A DNA stretch of 64,000 nt from Azoarcus sp. PA01 (GTDB taxonomy: Bacteria > Pseudomonadota > Gammaproteobacteria > Burkholderiales > Rhodocyclaceae), in NCBI GenBank assembly GCA_001274695.2, contig LARU01000002.1:806001-870000 (forward strand), in the 5' to 3' direction. The notes beneath the pieces are model-generated. The model saw only the letters and a list, made by a program, of their open reading frames with translations, was not told the DNA's origin and ran no database searches. Positions within the stretch are counted from its first letter, which is position 1. Each line of letters opens with the position of its first letter. Shown here one piece after another: positions 21,194 to 34,788 of this stretch. A program made the position numbers and the translations under genes.

Positions 21194-23059
21194 ATGAACC
21201 GCTACCCGCTCTGGAAGAACATCCTCATTGGTCTGGTCCTGTTCTTCGGCCTGATCTACACCCTTCCCAACTTCTATGGTGAAGTCCCCGCAGTTCAGGT
21301 CTCCAGCGGCAAAGCGACGCTCAAGCTCGATTCCGCGCTGGCCGCTCCGATCGAACAGGCGCTGCGCGACGCCCAGGTCCCCTACGACGGGCTGTTCGTC
21401 GACGCCAACAGCATCCGCGTGCGACTGGCGAGCACCGAGAACCAGCTGCGCGCGAAAGACGCGATCGAGAAACGGCTCAATCCCGATCCCAGCGATCCTT
21501 CCTATATCGTCGCGCTGAACCTGCTGCCGGCTTCGCCGACCTGGCTCACCGCGATTCACGCACTGCCGATGTACCTCGGCCTCGATCTGCGCGGCGGCGT
21601 GCATTTCCTGCTCGAAGTGGACATGCCGGGTGCGATCACGAAGCGCCTCGACGCGACCGCCGGCGACCTGCGCACGCTGCTGCGCGACAAGGACGTGCGC
21701 CACGCCGGCATCGTGCGCGAAGGCAACGCCATCCAGCTGCGCTTTCGCGACGCGGCCCAGCGCGACGCGGCACGTAACGCGATCCTCGACAGCACGCGCG
21801 ATCTTCAGCTCGTCGACCGCGACGACGGCTCGACTGACCTGAAGCTGATCGCGACGCTGACACCGGTCGCCCAGCAGACGATCCGCGACTTCGCGATCAA
21901 ACAGAACATCACGACGCTGCACAACCGCATCAACGAGCTCGGCGTCGCCGAACCGGTGATCCAGCAGCAAGGCGCCAACCGTATCGTCGTGCAGCTGCCG
22001 GGCGTGCAGGACGTCGCGAAGGCGAAGGACATCCTCGGGCGCACCGCGACGCTCGAAGTGCGCATGGTCGACGACAGCCCGGGCGCGCTCGAAGCCGCGC
22101 TCGCCGGCAACGTGCCGTTCGGCACCGAGCTCTACACCGAGCGCGGTGGCTCGCCGCTGCTGGTGCGCTCGCAGGTCGTGCTGACCGGCGACCGACTTAC
22201 CGATGCGCAGCCCGGCTTCGACGGGCAGACCAACGAGCCGGCCGTGCACCTGACGCTCGACGCCGCCGGCAGCCGCATCTTCCGCGACGTCACGCGCGAG
22301 AACGTCGGCAAGCGCATGGCGATCCTGCTGATCGAGAAAGGCAAGGGCGAAGTCGTCACCGCGCCGGTGATCCGCAGCGAAATCGGCGGCGGCCGCGTGC
22401 AGATCTCCGGCAGCATGACTACGACTGAGGCGAACGACGTCGCGCTGCTGCTGCGCGCCGGCAGCCTCGCCGCGCCGATGGAGATCATCGAGGAACGCAC
22501 TGTCGGCCCAAGCTTGGGCGCCGACAACATCGCCAAGGGGTTCAATTCGACGCTGTGGGGTTTCATCGCGATCGCGGTGTTCATGAGCGTCTATTACATG
22601 CTGTTCGGCGTCGTGTCGGTGATCGCGCTCGCGGCGAACCTGCTGCTGCTCGTCGCGCTGCTGTCGCTCCTGCAGGCGACGCTGACGCTGCCCGGCATCG
22701 CCGCGATGGCGCTGACGCTGGGCATGGCGATCGACGCGAACGTGCTGATCAACGAACGGATCCGCGAGGAACTGCGCAACGGCGTGTCGCCGCAGGCGGC
22801 GATCCACACCGGCTACGACCGCGCGTTCGACACGATCCTCGACTCGAACATCACGACGCTGATCGCCGGCATCGCGCTGCTGGTGTTCGGCTCCGGCCCG
22901 GTGCGCGGCTTCGCGGTCGTGCACTGCCTCGGCATCCTGACCTCGATGTTCAGCGCGATCCTGATCTCGCGCATGCTCGTGAACCTGATCTACGGTCGGC
23001 GCCGCAAAGTCGAGAGCCTGTCGATCGGCCAGATCTGGAAACCCGGCAAAGCCAGCTGA
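21194..23059 (+). CDS. secD: Protein translocase subunit SecD
   Basis: This 621-residue RND-type membrane protein of the Sec holotranslocon uses the proton gradient to pull preproteins out on the periplasmic side. It has TM1 (about residues 8-26), a large periplasmic P1 domain with LGLDLRGGVHFLLEVD, and then a cluster of five helices from about residue 450. Conserved features are LGADNIAKG, AMALTLGMAIDANVLINERIREE (TM4 region) and FDTILDSNITTLIAG. secF follows after ~70 bases. Confidence 0.96.
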   Translation: MNRYPLWKNILIGLVLFFGLIYTLPNFYGEVPAVQVSSGKATLKLDSALAAPIEQALRDAQVPYDGLFVDANSIRVRLASTENQLRAKDAIEKRLNPDPSDPSYIVALNLLPASPTWLTAIHALPMYLGLDLRGGVHFLLEVDMPGAITKRLDATAGDLRTLLRDKDVRHAGIVREGNAIQLRFRDAAQRDAARNAILDSTRDLQLVDRDDGSTDLKLIATLTPVAQQTIRDFAIKQNITTLHNRINELGVAEPVIQQQGANRIVVQLPGVQDVAKAKDILGRTATLEVRMVDDSPGALEAALAGNVPFGTELYTERGGSPLLVRSQVVLTGDRLTDAQPGFDGQTNEPAVHLTLDAAGSRIFRDVTRENVGKRMAILLIEKGKGEVVTAPVIRSEIGGGRVQISGSMTTTEANDVALLLRAGSLAAPMEIIEERTVGPSLGADNIAKGFNSTLWGFIAIAVFMSVYYMLFGVVSVIALAANLLLLVALLSLLQATLTLPGIAAMALTLGMAIDANVLINERIREELRNGVSPQAAIHTGYDRAFDTILDSNITTLIAGIALLVFGSGPVRGFAVVHCLGILTSMFSAILISRMLVNLIYGRRRKVESLSIGQIWKPGKAS

Positions 23060-23130
23060 ACGAGCACCTGACGAACACGCAAGGAATGCGGCGCCCGGCG
23101 CCGCCCCTGATGCAACCAAAGGCCTGAGAA

Positions 23131-24063
23131 ATGGAATTCTTCCGCATCAAGAAAGATATCCCGTTCATGCGCCATGCGCTGACGTTCAACATCATCTCGT
23201 TCATCACTTTCCTGCTCGCGGTGTTCTTTCTCGCGACCAGCGGCCTGCACCTGTCGGTCGAATTCACCGGCGGCACGCTGGTCGAAGTCACGTACCCCGA
23301 GGCGCCCGAACTGGAACCGATCCGCGAGGCGCTCGACAATGCCGGTTACCCTGACGCCCAGGTGCAGAATTTCGGCAGCGCCCGTGACGTGCTGATCCGT
23401 CTGCCGAACCGCGACGATCTCGACACTGCGCGGGTTTCCGAGCTGACCATGGCGACGCTGCAGTCGGTCGCCGGTCCCGCGCCGGAGCTGCGGCGCGTCG
23501 AGTTCGTCGGCCCGCAGGTCGGCAAGGAACTCGCGTCCGACGGCGCAATGGCGCTGCTGCTGGTGATCTTCGGCATCGTCGTGTACCTGGCGATCCGTTT
23601 CGAATGGCGCTTCGCGGTGTCCGCGATCATCGCCAACCTCCACGACGTCATCATCATCCTGGGCTTCTTCGCGTTCTTCCAGTGGGAGTTCTCGCTGCCG
23701 GTGCTCGCCGCCGTGCTGGCCGTGCTGGGCTACTCGGTCAACGAGTCGGTCGTCGTGTTCGACCGCGTGCGCGAAACCTTCAAGAAGCGCCGCAACCTGT
23801 CGACACCCGAAGTGCTGGATCATGCGATCACCTCGACGATCTCGCGCACGGTGATCACCCACGGCAGCACGCAGATGATGGTGCTGTCGATGCTGCTGTT
23901 CGGCGGCGCGACGCTGCACTACTTCGCGATGGCGCTGACGATCGGCATCCTGTTCGGCATCTACTCGTCGGTGCTCGTCGCGAGCCCGCTCGTGATGTGG
24001 CTCGGCGTGTCGCGCGAGCAGTTCGTCAAGCCGAAGCGGGAAAAGGAAGAAGCGGTCGTCTGA
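23131..24063 (+). CDS. secF: Protein translocase subunit SecF
   Basis: This 310-residue partner of SecD has TM1 at about residues 19-39 and a periplasmic domain starting SVEFTGGTLVEV. A C-terminal five-helix block follows, with GYSVNESVVVFDRVRE, a conserved SecF motif, and TLLFGG-like ends. It is the last gene of yajC-secD-secF. A hairpin lies between it and the convergent DUF2322-like gene. Confidence 0.96.
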   Translation: MEFFRIKKDIPFMRHALTFNIISFITFLLAVFFLATSGLHLSVEFTGGTLVEVTYPEAPELEPIREALDNAGYPDAQVQNFGSARDVLIRLPNRDDLDTARVSELTMATLQSVAGPAPELRRVEFVGPQVGKELASDGAMALLLVIFGIVVYLAIRFEWRFAVSAIIANLHDVIIILGFFAFFQWEFSLPVLAAVLAVLGYSVNESVVVFDRVRETFKKRRNLSTPEVLDHAITSTISRTVITHGSTQMMVLSMLLFGGATLHYFAMALTIGILFGIYSSVLVASPLVMWLGVSREQFVKPKREKEEAVV

Positions 24064-24068
24064 GCGCC

Positions 24069-24093
24069 GCGGGGGGCGGCATCTGTCCCCCGC
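24069..24093. terminator. Stem-loop between convergent secF and the DUF2322-like gene
   Basis: The stem GCGGGGG/CCCCCGC (24069-24075 and 24087-24093) starts 6 bases after the secF stop. No U-run follows on the plus strand, so its strength as a terminator is uncertain. Confidence 0.4.
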
Positions 24094-24160
24094 AACGCAA
24101 TACCAGCCGGGCGCGGGACTCGACGCCGCCCTTGCCCGAAGTGCGTTCAACGCGCAGAGG

Positions 24161-24478
24161 TCATACCGCGAAAACCTGCTTCACGCGCAGCGTCGCACCG
24201 CGCTCGATCAGGCCGATCAGGCGGTCGATGTTCGGATGCTTGCCGGGATTCGCGCGGGCGTCCTCGCTGTGCTCGGCGTACAGCTCGAGCCCTTTGCGCG
24301 CCGCTTCGGCACCGATCGCGCCATACAGCTGTGCGAGATGGTTATAGACTGCCAGCGAGCCGGCCTGCCCGGCCTTGTTCTCGATCGTCGCGACGATCGA
24401 ATCGTCCGCATCGATGAGGTTCAGCGCGGCCAGGTGCGAGATTTTCGGCAGCTGCTTGAGGTTGTCGGCAAAAGCCAT
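24161..24478 (-). CDS. DUF2322-like conserved hypothetical protein
   Basis: This 105-residue soluble protein has no signal peptide or membrane segment. It reads like two parts: an N-terminal strand-rich stretch (NLIDADDSIVATIENKAGQAGS) and a helical C-terminus rich in Ala/Leu/Arg. From memory it matches the DUF2322 family of proteobacterial proteins of unknown function; this was not checked. The ATG at 24478 is preferred over 24508, which adds ten unlikely residues. It lies 78 bases downstream of purB in the same direction and may share its transcript. Confidence 0.65.
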   Translation of the reverse strand: MAFADNLKQLPKISHLAALNLIDADDSIVATIENKAGQAGSLAVYNHLAQLYGAIGAEAARKGLELYAEHSEDARANPGKHPNIDRLIGLIERGATLRVKQVFAV

Positions 24479-24556
24479 TGAAACTCCGTTCGATTGCGAT
24501 GGCGGCACGACGCCACCGGCAGGTGGCGTTCGTCGCAGCCCGTTATGTGACCGCGC

Positions 24557-25951
<1,395 letters not shown>

Positions 25952-26054
25952 TTACCCTTCCGGGCCCCTGGCGAGCGTTCGCCGGTGACGATGTTCGCCC
26001 TCGTCCGACCAGCTTGTCGAACCATCAAACCCGCCCCAGCCGAGAGACCAGACT

Positions 26055-26438
26055 ATGAGCGAATCCGAAAAATATCGCATCAAGGTGGAAGCCATCGCCG
26101 AGTTTGTACCGGGCCAGTCCGACCCGGACGAAAACCGTTACGTTTTTGCCTACCACATCACGCTGACGAACACCGGCGAGGTGCCTGCGCAGCTGATCAG
26201 CCGGCACTGGGTCATCACCGACGGCGCGGGCAAGGTCCAGGAAGTGCGCGGACTCGGGGTGATCGGCGAACAGCCGATGCTCGCGCCGGGACAGCAGTTC
26301 AGTTATTCGAGCGGGTCCGTCCTCGAAACCCCGGTCGGCACGATGCAGGGGAGCTACCAGATGGCGGCCGAGGACGGCCACCGTTTCGACGCGGAAATCC
26401 CCGCCTTCATGCTGGCGATGCCGCGCGTGCTGCATTGA
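26055..26438 (+). CDS. apaG: ApaG family protein
   Basis: This 127-residue all-beta protein has the ApaG signature: YVFAYHITLTNTGEVPAQLISRHW near the start, VQEVRGLGVIGEQPMLAPGQ in the middle, and the GTMQGSYQM motif with FDAEIPAF at the end. ApaG proteins have a fibronectin-III-like fold; a phosphatase-related or Mg/Co resistance role has been proposed in E. coli, but the biochemical role is unclear. It converges with the GGDEF/EAL gene. Confidence 0.93.
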   Translation: MSESEKYRIKVEAIAEFVPGQSDPDENRYVFAYHITLTNTGEVPAQLISRHWVITDGAGKVQEVRGLGVIGEQPMLAPGQQFSYSSGSVLETPVGTMQGSYQMAAEDGHRFDAEIPAFMLAMPRVLH

Positions 26439-26481
26439 GCCAGGCGTCCGCCTGCCGGCGGTGGCAGACGAACCGGGGAAT

Positions 26482-29400
26482 TCATTTCGCGGCCAGTTCC
26501 GGGCGCCACGCCCGCAGCCATACGGCCAGTTCGTCGGGCGGCAGCGGCCGGCTGAACAGGTAGCCCTGCACCTCCTGGCAGCCGCTCGCGCGCAGGAAGG
26601 CGAGCTGTTCCGGTTTTTCCACGCCTTCCGCAATCGTGCGGAACCTCAGCGTGCGGGCGAGGCTGACGATCGCCTCGACGATCGCTTCGCCTTCGGGATC
26701 CTGGGTCAGGTCGCGCACGAACGACTGGTCGATCTTGAGCTTGTCGATGCGGAAGCGCTTGAGGTAATTGAGCGACGAATACCCGGTGCCGAAATCATCG
26801 ATCGACATGCGCACGCCCTCGCGGTGCAGCGTGTCCATCATCGCCCCCGCTGCGACAGGATCGTCCATCATCGCGCTTTCAGTCAGCTCGAGCTCCAGGC
26901 AGCTGGCGGGCAGGCCCGCTGCGGCGAGAATGCGCGCCACCGTGGCAGGCAGGTTCTGCTGCCGGAACTGGTGCGCCGACAGGTTGACCGCCACCTGGCT
27001 CAGCGGCAGCCCGGCGAGCTGCCACGCCTTGAGCTGCAGGAGCGCAGTCTGCATGACCCACTCCCCGATCGGCAGGATCAGCCCGCTGCTCTCCGCAATC
27101 GGAATGAACTCCGCGGGCGACACCAGCCCGAGCTCCGGATGTTGCCAGCGGATCAGCGCCTCGACACCGGCCACCCGTCCGAAGTCGACGAGATCGATCT
27201 GCGGCTGATAGTGCAGCAGCAGCTCGTTGCGCTCCAGCGCGCGCCGCAGCGCAGCCTCGAGCCGCAGCGTGCGCGCCGAACGCTGCTGCATCTCGGCGGT
27301 AAAGAACCGGTAAGTGTTGCGCCCGTCGCTCTTCGCCCGGTTCGTCGCGGTATCCGCCCGCTGCAGCAGCGTGTCGAAGTCCTCGCCATCGGCCGGATAC
27401 ATCGCGATGCCGATCGACGGCGTCACGAGCATCTCGTGACCTTCGATCAGCATCGGGTCGGCGGCGGCGATGATCAACTTCTCGGCCACATGGGCGGCGC
27501 TGTCGACCTGCGCGTGCGGCAGCAGGATCAGGAACTCGTCTCCGCCCAGACGTGCCAATGTGTTTTCCGCGCACAGGGCATTCCGGAAACGTTCGGCGAT
27601 CTCGACCAGCAGCCTGTCGCCGATGCGATGACCGAGCGTGTCGTTGATGTGCTGGAAGTGATCGATGTCGACGTACATCACGCTCAGCGACTCGCCGCTG
27701 CGCTGCGCGTGGCCGATCGCCTGGCGCAGCAGGTCCGCGAACAGCGTGCTGTTGGGCAGCCCGGTGAGCGTGTCGAAATGGGACAGGCGCCGGATATGCT
27801 CCTGCGCCTCGTCACGGCGCGACAGGTCGCGCACGAACAGCGAAAAACATGCTGCGCGCCCGGCATCGTACGTGACGCTGACTTCGACCGGCTTGAGTTC
27901 GCCCGACTTCGTGCGGTGCCGGGTCTCGAACGTGGCGCTGCCGTCCTCGACGGTCGATTCGATATGCCGTGCCACTTCCGAAACGTCGGAGGCATCGAGC
28001 TGCGTGACATGCATGCCGACCAGCTCGCCGCGGCGATAGCCCGAGAACTCGATGTACGCGTCATTGACTTCGGTCAGCAGCCCGTCGCGGTCGAGCAGCC
28101 AGAACCCGTCCTGCGACGTTTCGAGCACTTTGCGGTATTTCACTTCGCTCTCGCGCAGCGCGTCGCTCGTTCGCGCCTGCTCGGCGACCAGGTCGATGCG
28201 GTCGAGCGCGTAGCCGATGTCGGTCACCATCTCGGTGAGCAGATCCCGCATCTTCACGTCGAACCCCTTGATAGTCGTGTCGTAGAGGTTGAGCACGAGA
28301 TGCACCTGTCCGCCGCGCAGGATCGGAAACGCTGCGGCCGAGCGCCATCCGAACTTGCGGGCCCGCGCATGCCACGGCCGTGTCGCACTCTCGGCGAGAT
28401 AATCCTCGACGATGACCGGCCGGTTGCCGCGCCACGCAGTGGCAGTCGGCCCTGCCGATTCGGGACCGCACGGCGCGAGCGGAATCACCAGCCCGTCGAC
28501 ATACTCGACACCGGTGCCGAAACATGCCACCGGGACGACGTTGCCGCTGTCCGCATCGCGGCGCCCGATCCATGCCATCGCCACCCCGCCAAGCTCCACC
28601 GCGATTTCGCAAATGCGCCGCAGCAGTTCGGGTTCGCTGTCGACCCGCACGATCATCTGGTTCGTCGCCGAGAGCGCCGCGTAGATCCGGTTCAGCCGGG
28701 CGTATTGCGCGTCGTGGCATGCGAGCGCCGCCGCCATGTCGTTGAAACTGGTCGCCAATTCGGCGACCTCGTCGCGCCCCGGCACAACCGCCCGGACCGA
28801 CAGCTCGCCTCGCGCGAATTGCTGCGTCACCGCGCGCAACTCGCGCAACGGCCGCACGACGAGCCGCTGCAGCAGCCCGCCGAGCAGGACCAGGAGCAGC
28901 GCATAGCCTCCGCTGCGCAGGCCGAATTGTTGCCCCCAGACTTCGGCGGCGCGCGCCCGCACCTCGTCCATCGGCAGCTTGATGCTCATGAGGCCACGCA
29001 GGTCGCCGACCTTGTAACCGTACGCCTCGCGGTAGGTGTCACGGATCGTCGCGGGAGCGGCGTCGCGCTCGCCGTGGCAGCGCAGGCAATAGGGTTCGAG
29101 CCAGATCGGCGCGGTGAAATGATAGACATCGCGCCCGCCCTCGTCGCGGATTTCGGCAATGCGTTCGCTCGCTGCCGGATGCTCACGAAACCAGTCCATC
29201 GCCGCCATTTCGTGCGCATCGGCCCGGTTGTCCGGATTACGCGGACGGTCGGAAACGTTGTTGAACCACAAGCCGGTCTTGATCCAGCGAGGAAAATCAC
29301 TCGAGATGCGCGACAGCGCATGCGCGGGCAGAAAGCCGATGGTCTTTTCGTCAACGGGCAGGCCGCTGTCGAGGAACTGCTGCTGGTAGACCCGCCGCGT

Positions 29401-29553
29401 CGCCATCAGCAGCGCCCGCACGACACGCGCGTGCTCGTCGAGTTCGGCGCGCACCTGCTTTTCGATGCCGCGGTAGCCGACATACAGGTCGGCGCTCATG
29501 ATCGTGACGATCACGGCAGCGACGCCCAGCCATATTTTGGATTGCAAGTTCAT
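26482..29553 (-). CDS. Membrane c-di-GMP protein: DUF3365-type sensor, HAMP, GAF, PAS, GGDEF, EAL
   Basis: This 1023-residue receptor has TM1 at about residues 7-25 and a periplasmic domain to ~212. That domain contains C156-L-R-C159-H160, a CxxCH haem-c attachment motif typical of DUF3365/Tll0287-like sensors. TM2 (about 213-231), HAMP (about 232-285), GAF (about 300-450) and PAS (about 470-590) follow. The GGDEF domain has an intact RLGGDEFLIL. The EAL domain has VEALIRW, LELTESA and DDFGTGYSSL, so both cyclase and phosphodiesterase sites look functional. It probably tunes c-di-GMP in response to redox, NO or a ligand at the periplasmic haem. The gene is monocistronic with a 235-base upstream region. 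Confidence 0.9.
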   Translation of the reverse strand: MNLQSKIWLGVAAVIVTIMSADLYVGYRGIEKQVRAELDEHARVVRALLMATRRVYQQQFLDSGLPVDEKTIGFLPAHALSRISSDFPRWIKTGLWFNNVSDRPRNPDNRADAHEMAAMDWFREHPAASERIAEIRDEGGRDVYHFTAPIWLEPYCLRCHGERDAAPATIRDTYREAYGYKVGDLRGLMSIKLPMDEVRARAAEVWGQQFGLRSGGYALLLVLLGGLLQRLVVRPLRELRAVTQQFARGELSVRAVVPGRDEVAELATSFNDMAAALACHDAQYARLNRIYAALSATNQMIVRVDSEPELLRRICEIAVELGGVAMAWIGRRDADSGNVVPVACFGTGVEYVDGLVIPLAPCGPESAGPTATAWRGNRPVIVEDYLAESATRPWHARARKFGWRSAAAFPILRGGQVHLVLNLYDTTIKGFDVKMRDLLTEMVTDIGYALDRIDLVAEQARTSDALRESEVKYRKVLETSQDGFWLLDRDGLLTEVNDAYIEFSGYRRGELVGMHVTQLDASDVSEVARHIESTVEDGSATFETRHRTKSGELKPVEVSVTYDAGRAACFSLFVRDLSRRDEAQEHIRRLSHFDTLTGLPNSTLFADLLRQAIGHAQRSGESLSVMYVDIDHFQHINDTLGHRIGDRLLVEIAERFRNALCAENTLARLGGDEFLILLPHAQVDSAAHVAEKLIIAAADPMLIEGHEMLVTPSIGIAMYPADGEDFDTLLQRADTATNRAKSDGRNTYRFFTAEMQQRSARTLRLEAALRRALERNELLLHYQPQIDLVDFGRVAGVEALIRWQHPELGLVSPAEFIPIAESSGLILPIGEWVMQTALLQLKAWQLAGLPLSQVAVNLSAHQFRQQNLPATVARILAAAGLPASCLELELTESAMMDDPVAAGAMMDTLHREGVRMSIDDFGTGYSSLNYLKRFRIDKLKIDQSFVRDLTQDPEGEAIVEAIVSLARTLRFRTIAEGVEKPEQLAFLRASGCQEVQGYLFSRPLPPDELAVWLRAWRPELAAK

Positions 29554-29788
29554 GCTTTCGTCTAAGCCATTCGACCCCCCGGACCGCGCCGTGGTCCGAG
29601 GGGCGTTTGTCCATCATGCCGACGGCATCAGTGGCATGAGAAACGTCATTATGGCTTTGCCGCTCGCCGAATCACGTGCACTAATCAACAGGCGAGGAAT
29701 GATTTTCCGGGCACAGCGACGCGCCGCGAGCGCGACCAGCGTCGCCCGCAACCCGCCCCGAGCGCCGGCGGCGGGGAACTACCCGCAA

Positions 29789-31027
29789 TCAGCTGCGGTA
29801 GTCGGCGTTGATCTTCACGTAGTCGTACGAAAAATCGCATGTCCACACGGTTGCCCGTGCACGGCCCCGCCCGAGGTCGACGCGCACGGTGATCTCGGCT
29901 TCCTTCATGACCCGGGCGCCGTCTTCCTCGCGATAGGTCGGGGCGCGCCCGCCGAGTTCGGCGACGAGCACCTCTTCGGCAGCGCTACCGAGCCACACGC
30001 GCAGGCGTGCGACGTCCAGGTCCTGGATGCCGGCATAGCCGATCGCGGCGAGGATGCGTCCGAGGTTCGGGTCCGACGCGAAGAACGCGGTCTTGACGAG
30101 CGGCGACTGGCCGATCGCGTACGCGACTTTGCGGCATTCGACGATGTCGAGACCGCCTTCGACCGCGATCGTCATGAATTTGGTCGCGCCTTCGCCGTCG
30201 CGGACGATCGCCTGCGCGAGCCGGATCGACACGTCGATGACCGCCTCACGCAGGGCGTGGAAGTCCGGGCCGAGCGGGTCGGCGATCTCGGCGTTGCCGG
30301 CCTGGCCGGTCGCGACGACGATGAACGAGTCGTTCGTCGAGGTGTCGCCATCGACCGTGATGCTGTTGAACGACAGGTCTGCGGCCTCCTTCGTCAGCGC
30401 ATCGAGCAGCGCCTGCGAGACGGCCGCGTCGCAGGCGAGAAAGCCGAGCATCGTCGCCATGTTCGGCTTGATCATGCCGGCGCCCTTGCTGATGCCGGTC
30501 AAGGTGACGGTGCGGCCGCCGATCTCGACCTGCCGCGACACCGCTTTCGCCAGCGTGTCGGTCGTCATGATCGCGTGCGCGGCGTCGAACCAGCCGTCCT
30601 CGCGCAAATCGGTGTGCGCCGCGGGCAGCCCGGCGATCAGGCGGTCGACGGGCAGCGCTTCGAGAATCACGCCGGTCGAGAACGGCAGCACCTGCTCGGG
30701 CGCGATGCCCAGTGCGCGGCCGACCGCGACGCAGGTCGCGTGGGCGTCCGCGAGCCCCTGTTCGCCGGTGCCGGCGTTCGCGACGCCGGTATTGATGACC
30801 AGCGCGCGCACGTCACCGCCGGCGATATGCTGCTTGCACAGCTGCACCGGCGCCGCACAGAAGCGGTTGAGGGTGAATACCCCCGCAACGCGGCTGCCCG
30901 CCGCAAGTTCGATCAGCGTCAGGTCACGCCGGTTGGCCTTGCGGATCCCGGCTTCCGCAACGCCGACGCGAACGCCAGGCACCGGAAGGAGATCGGACGG
31001 CTGCGCAGCGGTCAGATTCACAGGCAT
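29789..31027 (-). CDS. argJ: Bifunctional glutamate N-acetyltransferase/amino-acid acetyltransferase ArgJ
   Basis: This 412-residue enzyme catalyses the first and fifth steps of the cyclic arginine pathway, moving acetyl from N-acetylornithine to glutamate. The precursor self-cleaves at a conserved Ala-Thr; here the site is in [14 protein letters not shown]. Further family motifs are [17 protein letters not shown] ([10 protein letters not shown]) at the oxyanion/substrate region and [14 protein letters not shown] precedes the ATG at 31027. It lies downstream of secA in the same direction, with a 150-base gap. Confidence 0.95.
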   Translation of the reverse strand: MPVNLTAAQPSDLLPVPGVRVGVAEAGIRKANRRDLTLIELAAGSRVAGVFTLNRFCAAPVQLCKQHIAGGDVRALVINTGVANAGTGEQGLADAHATCVAVGRALGIAPEQVLPFSTGVILEALPVDRLIAGLPAAHTDLREDGWFDAAHAIMTTDTLAKAVSRQVEIGGRTVTLTGISKGAGMIKPNMATMLGFLACDAAVSQALLDALTKEAADLSFNSITVDGDTSTNDSFIVVATGQAGNAEIADPLGPDFHALREAVIDVSIRLAQAIVRDGEGATKFMTIAVEGGLDIVECRKVAYAIGQSPLVKTAFFASDPNLGRILAAIGYAGIQDLDVARLRVWLGSAAEEVLVAELGGRAPTYREEDGARVMKEAEITVRVDLGRGRARATVWTCDFSYDYVKINADYRS

Positions 31028-31179
31028 TGTTTTCTCCGTGGAACGGGATACGAAGTGGAAAGCCGCCGACCGCGCCGGTCAACGGTCGCAGCGATGCGCG
31101 GAACAAACGACATCCGGGTTGCGGCGGGTGATCGCGCGAACGCTCCGGGGGCGATTCCCGGCAGCTCCGCGCTCGCGCC

Positions 31180-33903
<2,724 letters not shown>

Positions 33904-34074
33904 GGATGGTGGGGTCGGACGATTCGGCAAAAGCGCAAGTTTAGCATGTGGGTGGAATCGACCCGCATTGCAAGTCAGCCTGTGCCGCAACGACGCGACA
34001 ACGCTCCGCCCTTGCGCCGCTTGCAGACGCAGGGCGCGAAACCTACCATGGGGAATGATCGCGAACGCACTTCC

Positions 34075-34509
34075 ATGACCCAGCTTATCCAGCGATTTCT
34101 CGGCAGCGGCGACGCGCTGGCCCGTTTGCGCGACCACGCCGCGCGCCTGCGCAAACTGCAGGCGGTACTGGAACAGCATCTTCCGCCGGCCCTGGCGTCC
34201 GCCTGCGCCGTGGCCAACGTCAAGAACGACACCCTCGTGCTATTGGCACAGGGCGGAGCGGTCGCCGCGCGGCTCAAGCAGATGGCACCGACCCTCGCGG
34301 AGCAGTTCGGCGCGGCCGGTGTGCCAATCCGCACGATCCAGGTGAAAGTCCAGGTGCTCGAGGAGCGCGAAGCGCCGCGCCCGGCCCCGGACCGCAGACT
34401 GTCCGACGCGGGGCGACGCAGCCTCGCCGATTTTTCATCGAGCCTGCCGGCCGATTCGCCGCTGCGCGAATCGCTGGAGCGACTGATCGACCGCAGCCGG
34501 GCCGGCTGA
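34075..34509 (+). CDS. DUF721 / DciA-like protein
   Basis: This protein of ~144 residues has the DUF721 fold signature: a helical N-terminus ([24 protein letters not shown]), a central beta part with [26 protein letters not shown] and IRTIQVKVQ, and a disordered Arg/Pro-rich tail with a last helix. DUF721 includes DciA, the helicase operator that loads DnaB in bacteria lacking DnaC/DnaI, so a replication role is likely by family. The start is uncertain: ATG 34075 gives MTQLIQRF and ATG 34048 adds nine residues; neither has a clear ribosome binding site. It is divergent to secA, the usual neighbour of DUF721 genes near lpxC. Confidence 0.75.
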   Translation: MTQLIQRFLGSGDALARLRDHAARLRKLQAVLEQHLPPALASACAVANVKNDTLVLLAQGGAVAARLKQMAPTLAEQFGAAGVPIRTIQVKVQVLEEREAPRPAPDRRLSDAGRRSLADFSSSLPADSPLRESLERLIDRSRAG

Positions 34510-34518
34510 AGCGCTCAC

Positions 34519-34594
34519 TGGAGCACCCTCGCGCTACGCGCGGTCCCGCCAGGCGGGACTGCGCGCGTCTTGGGGCGGCCCGGCGAAGCGCTCA
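34519..34594 (-). repeat. 76-base structured repeat, copy 1 (supplies the stop codon of the small membrane protein)
   Basis: This 76-base block is ~85% identical to 42718-42793. Read on the minus strand it begins TGAGC(G/A)CTTCGCCGGGCCGCCCC. It then holds a perfect 8-bp palindrome GTCCCGCC-T-GGCGGGAC (plus strand 34543-34559), then a GC-rich arm ending GAGGGTGC. The first three bases are the TGA stop of the gene at 34592-34780. Its 5' hairpin is less perfect than in copy 2. It lies in the convergent gap after the DciA-like gene. Confidence 0.8.
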
Positions 34595-34780
34595 CGCGAG
34601 CGGCAGGAACACACGCTCGAGCGCGAGCAGCGCGAGGAACACGAAGACGACGACGAGGCCGACGCGAAGGAAATTCCAGGCCCAGCGCCGATAACGGGGA
34701 TCGCCGGTCAGCATCCACGCGATCAGCGAAGCGCCGATGCCGATCGCCGCGAGGACTGCGAGAAGACGAATGACCAGCAT
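34592..34780 (-). CDS. Small two-helix membrane protein downstream of lpxC
   Basis: This 62-residue protein starts MLVIRLLAVLAAIGIGASLIAW and has a second hydrophobic stretch (FLRVGLVVVFVFLALLAL), separated by a short basic loop TGDPRYRRWAW. The two helices with positive residues between them suggest an inner-membrane protein with a cytoplasmic loop. It begins 8 bases after the lpxC stop, so it should be co-translated with lpxC. I do not recognise a named family; its function is unknown. Its stop codon is provided by repeat copy 1. Confidence 0.65.
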   Translation of the reverse strand: MLVIRLLAVLAAIGIGASLIAWMLTGDPRYRRWAWNFLRVGLVVVFVFLALLALERVFLPLA

Positions 34781-34788
34781 CGTCGGGA

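Noticed and set aside
20810..23119. A 769-codon minus-strand frame antisense to yajC-secD
   Set aside because: Its sequence is Arg/Asp/Gln-rich low-complexity typical of antisense frames; secD motifs on the plus strand are decisive.
26461..29565. A 1034-codon open frame on the plus strand antisense to the GGDEF/EAL gene
   Set aside because: It mirrors the codon pattern of the real gene, has Arg/His/Gln-rich composition with no domain, and is a GC-driven shadow frame.
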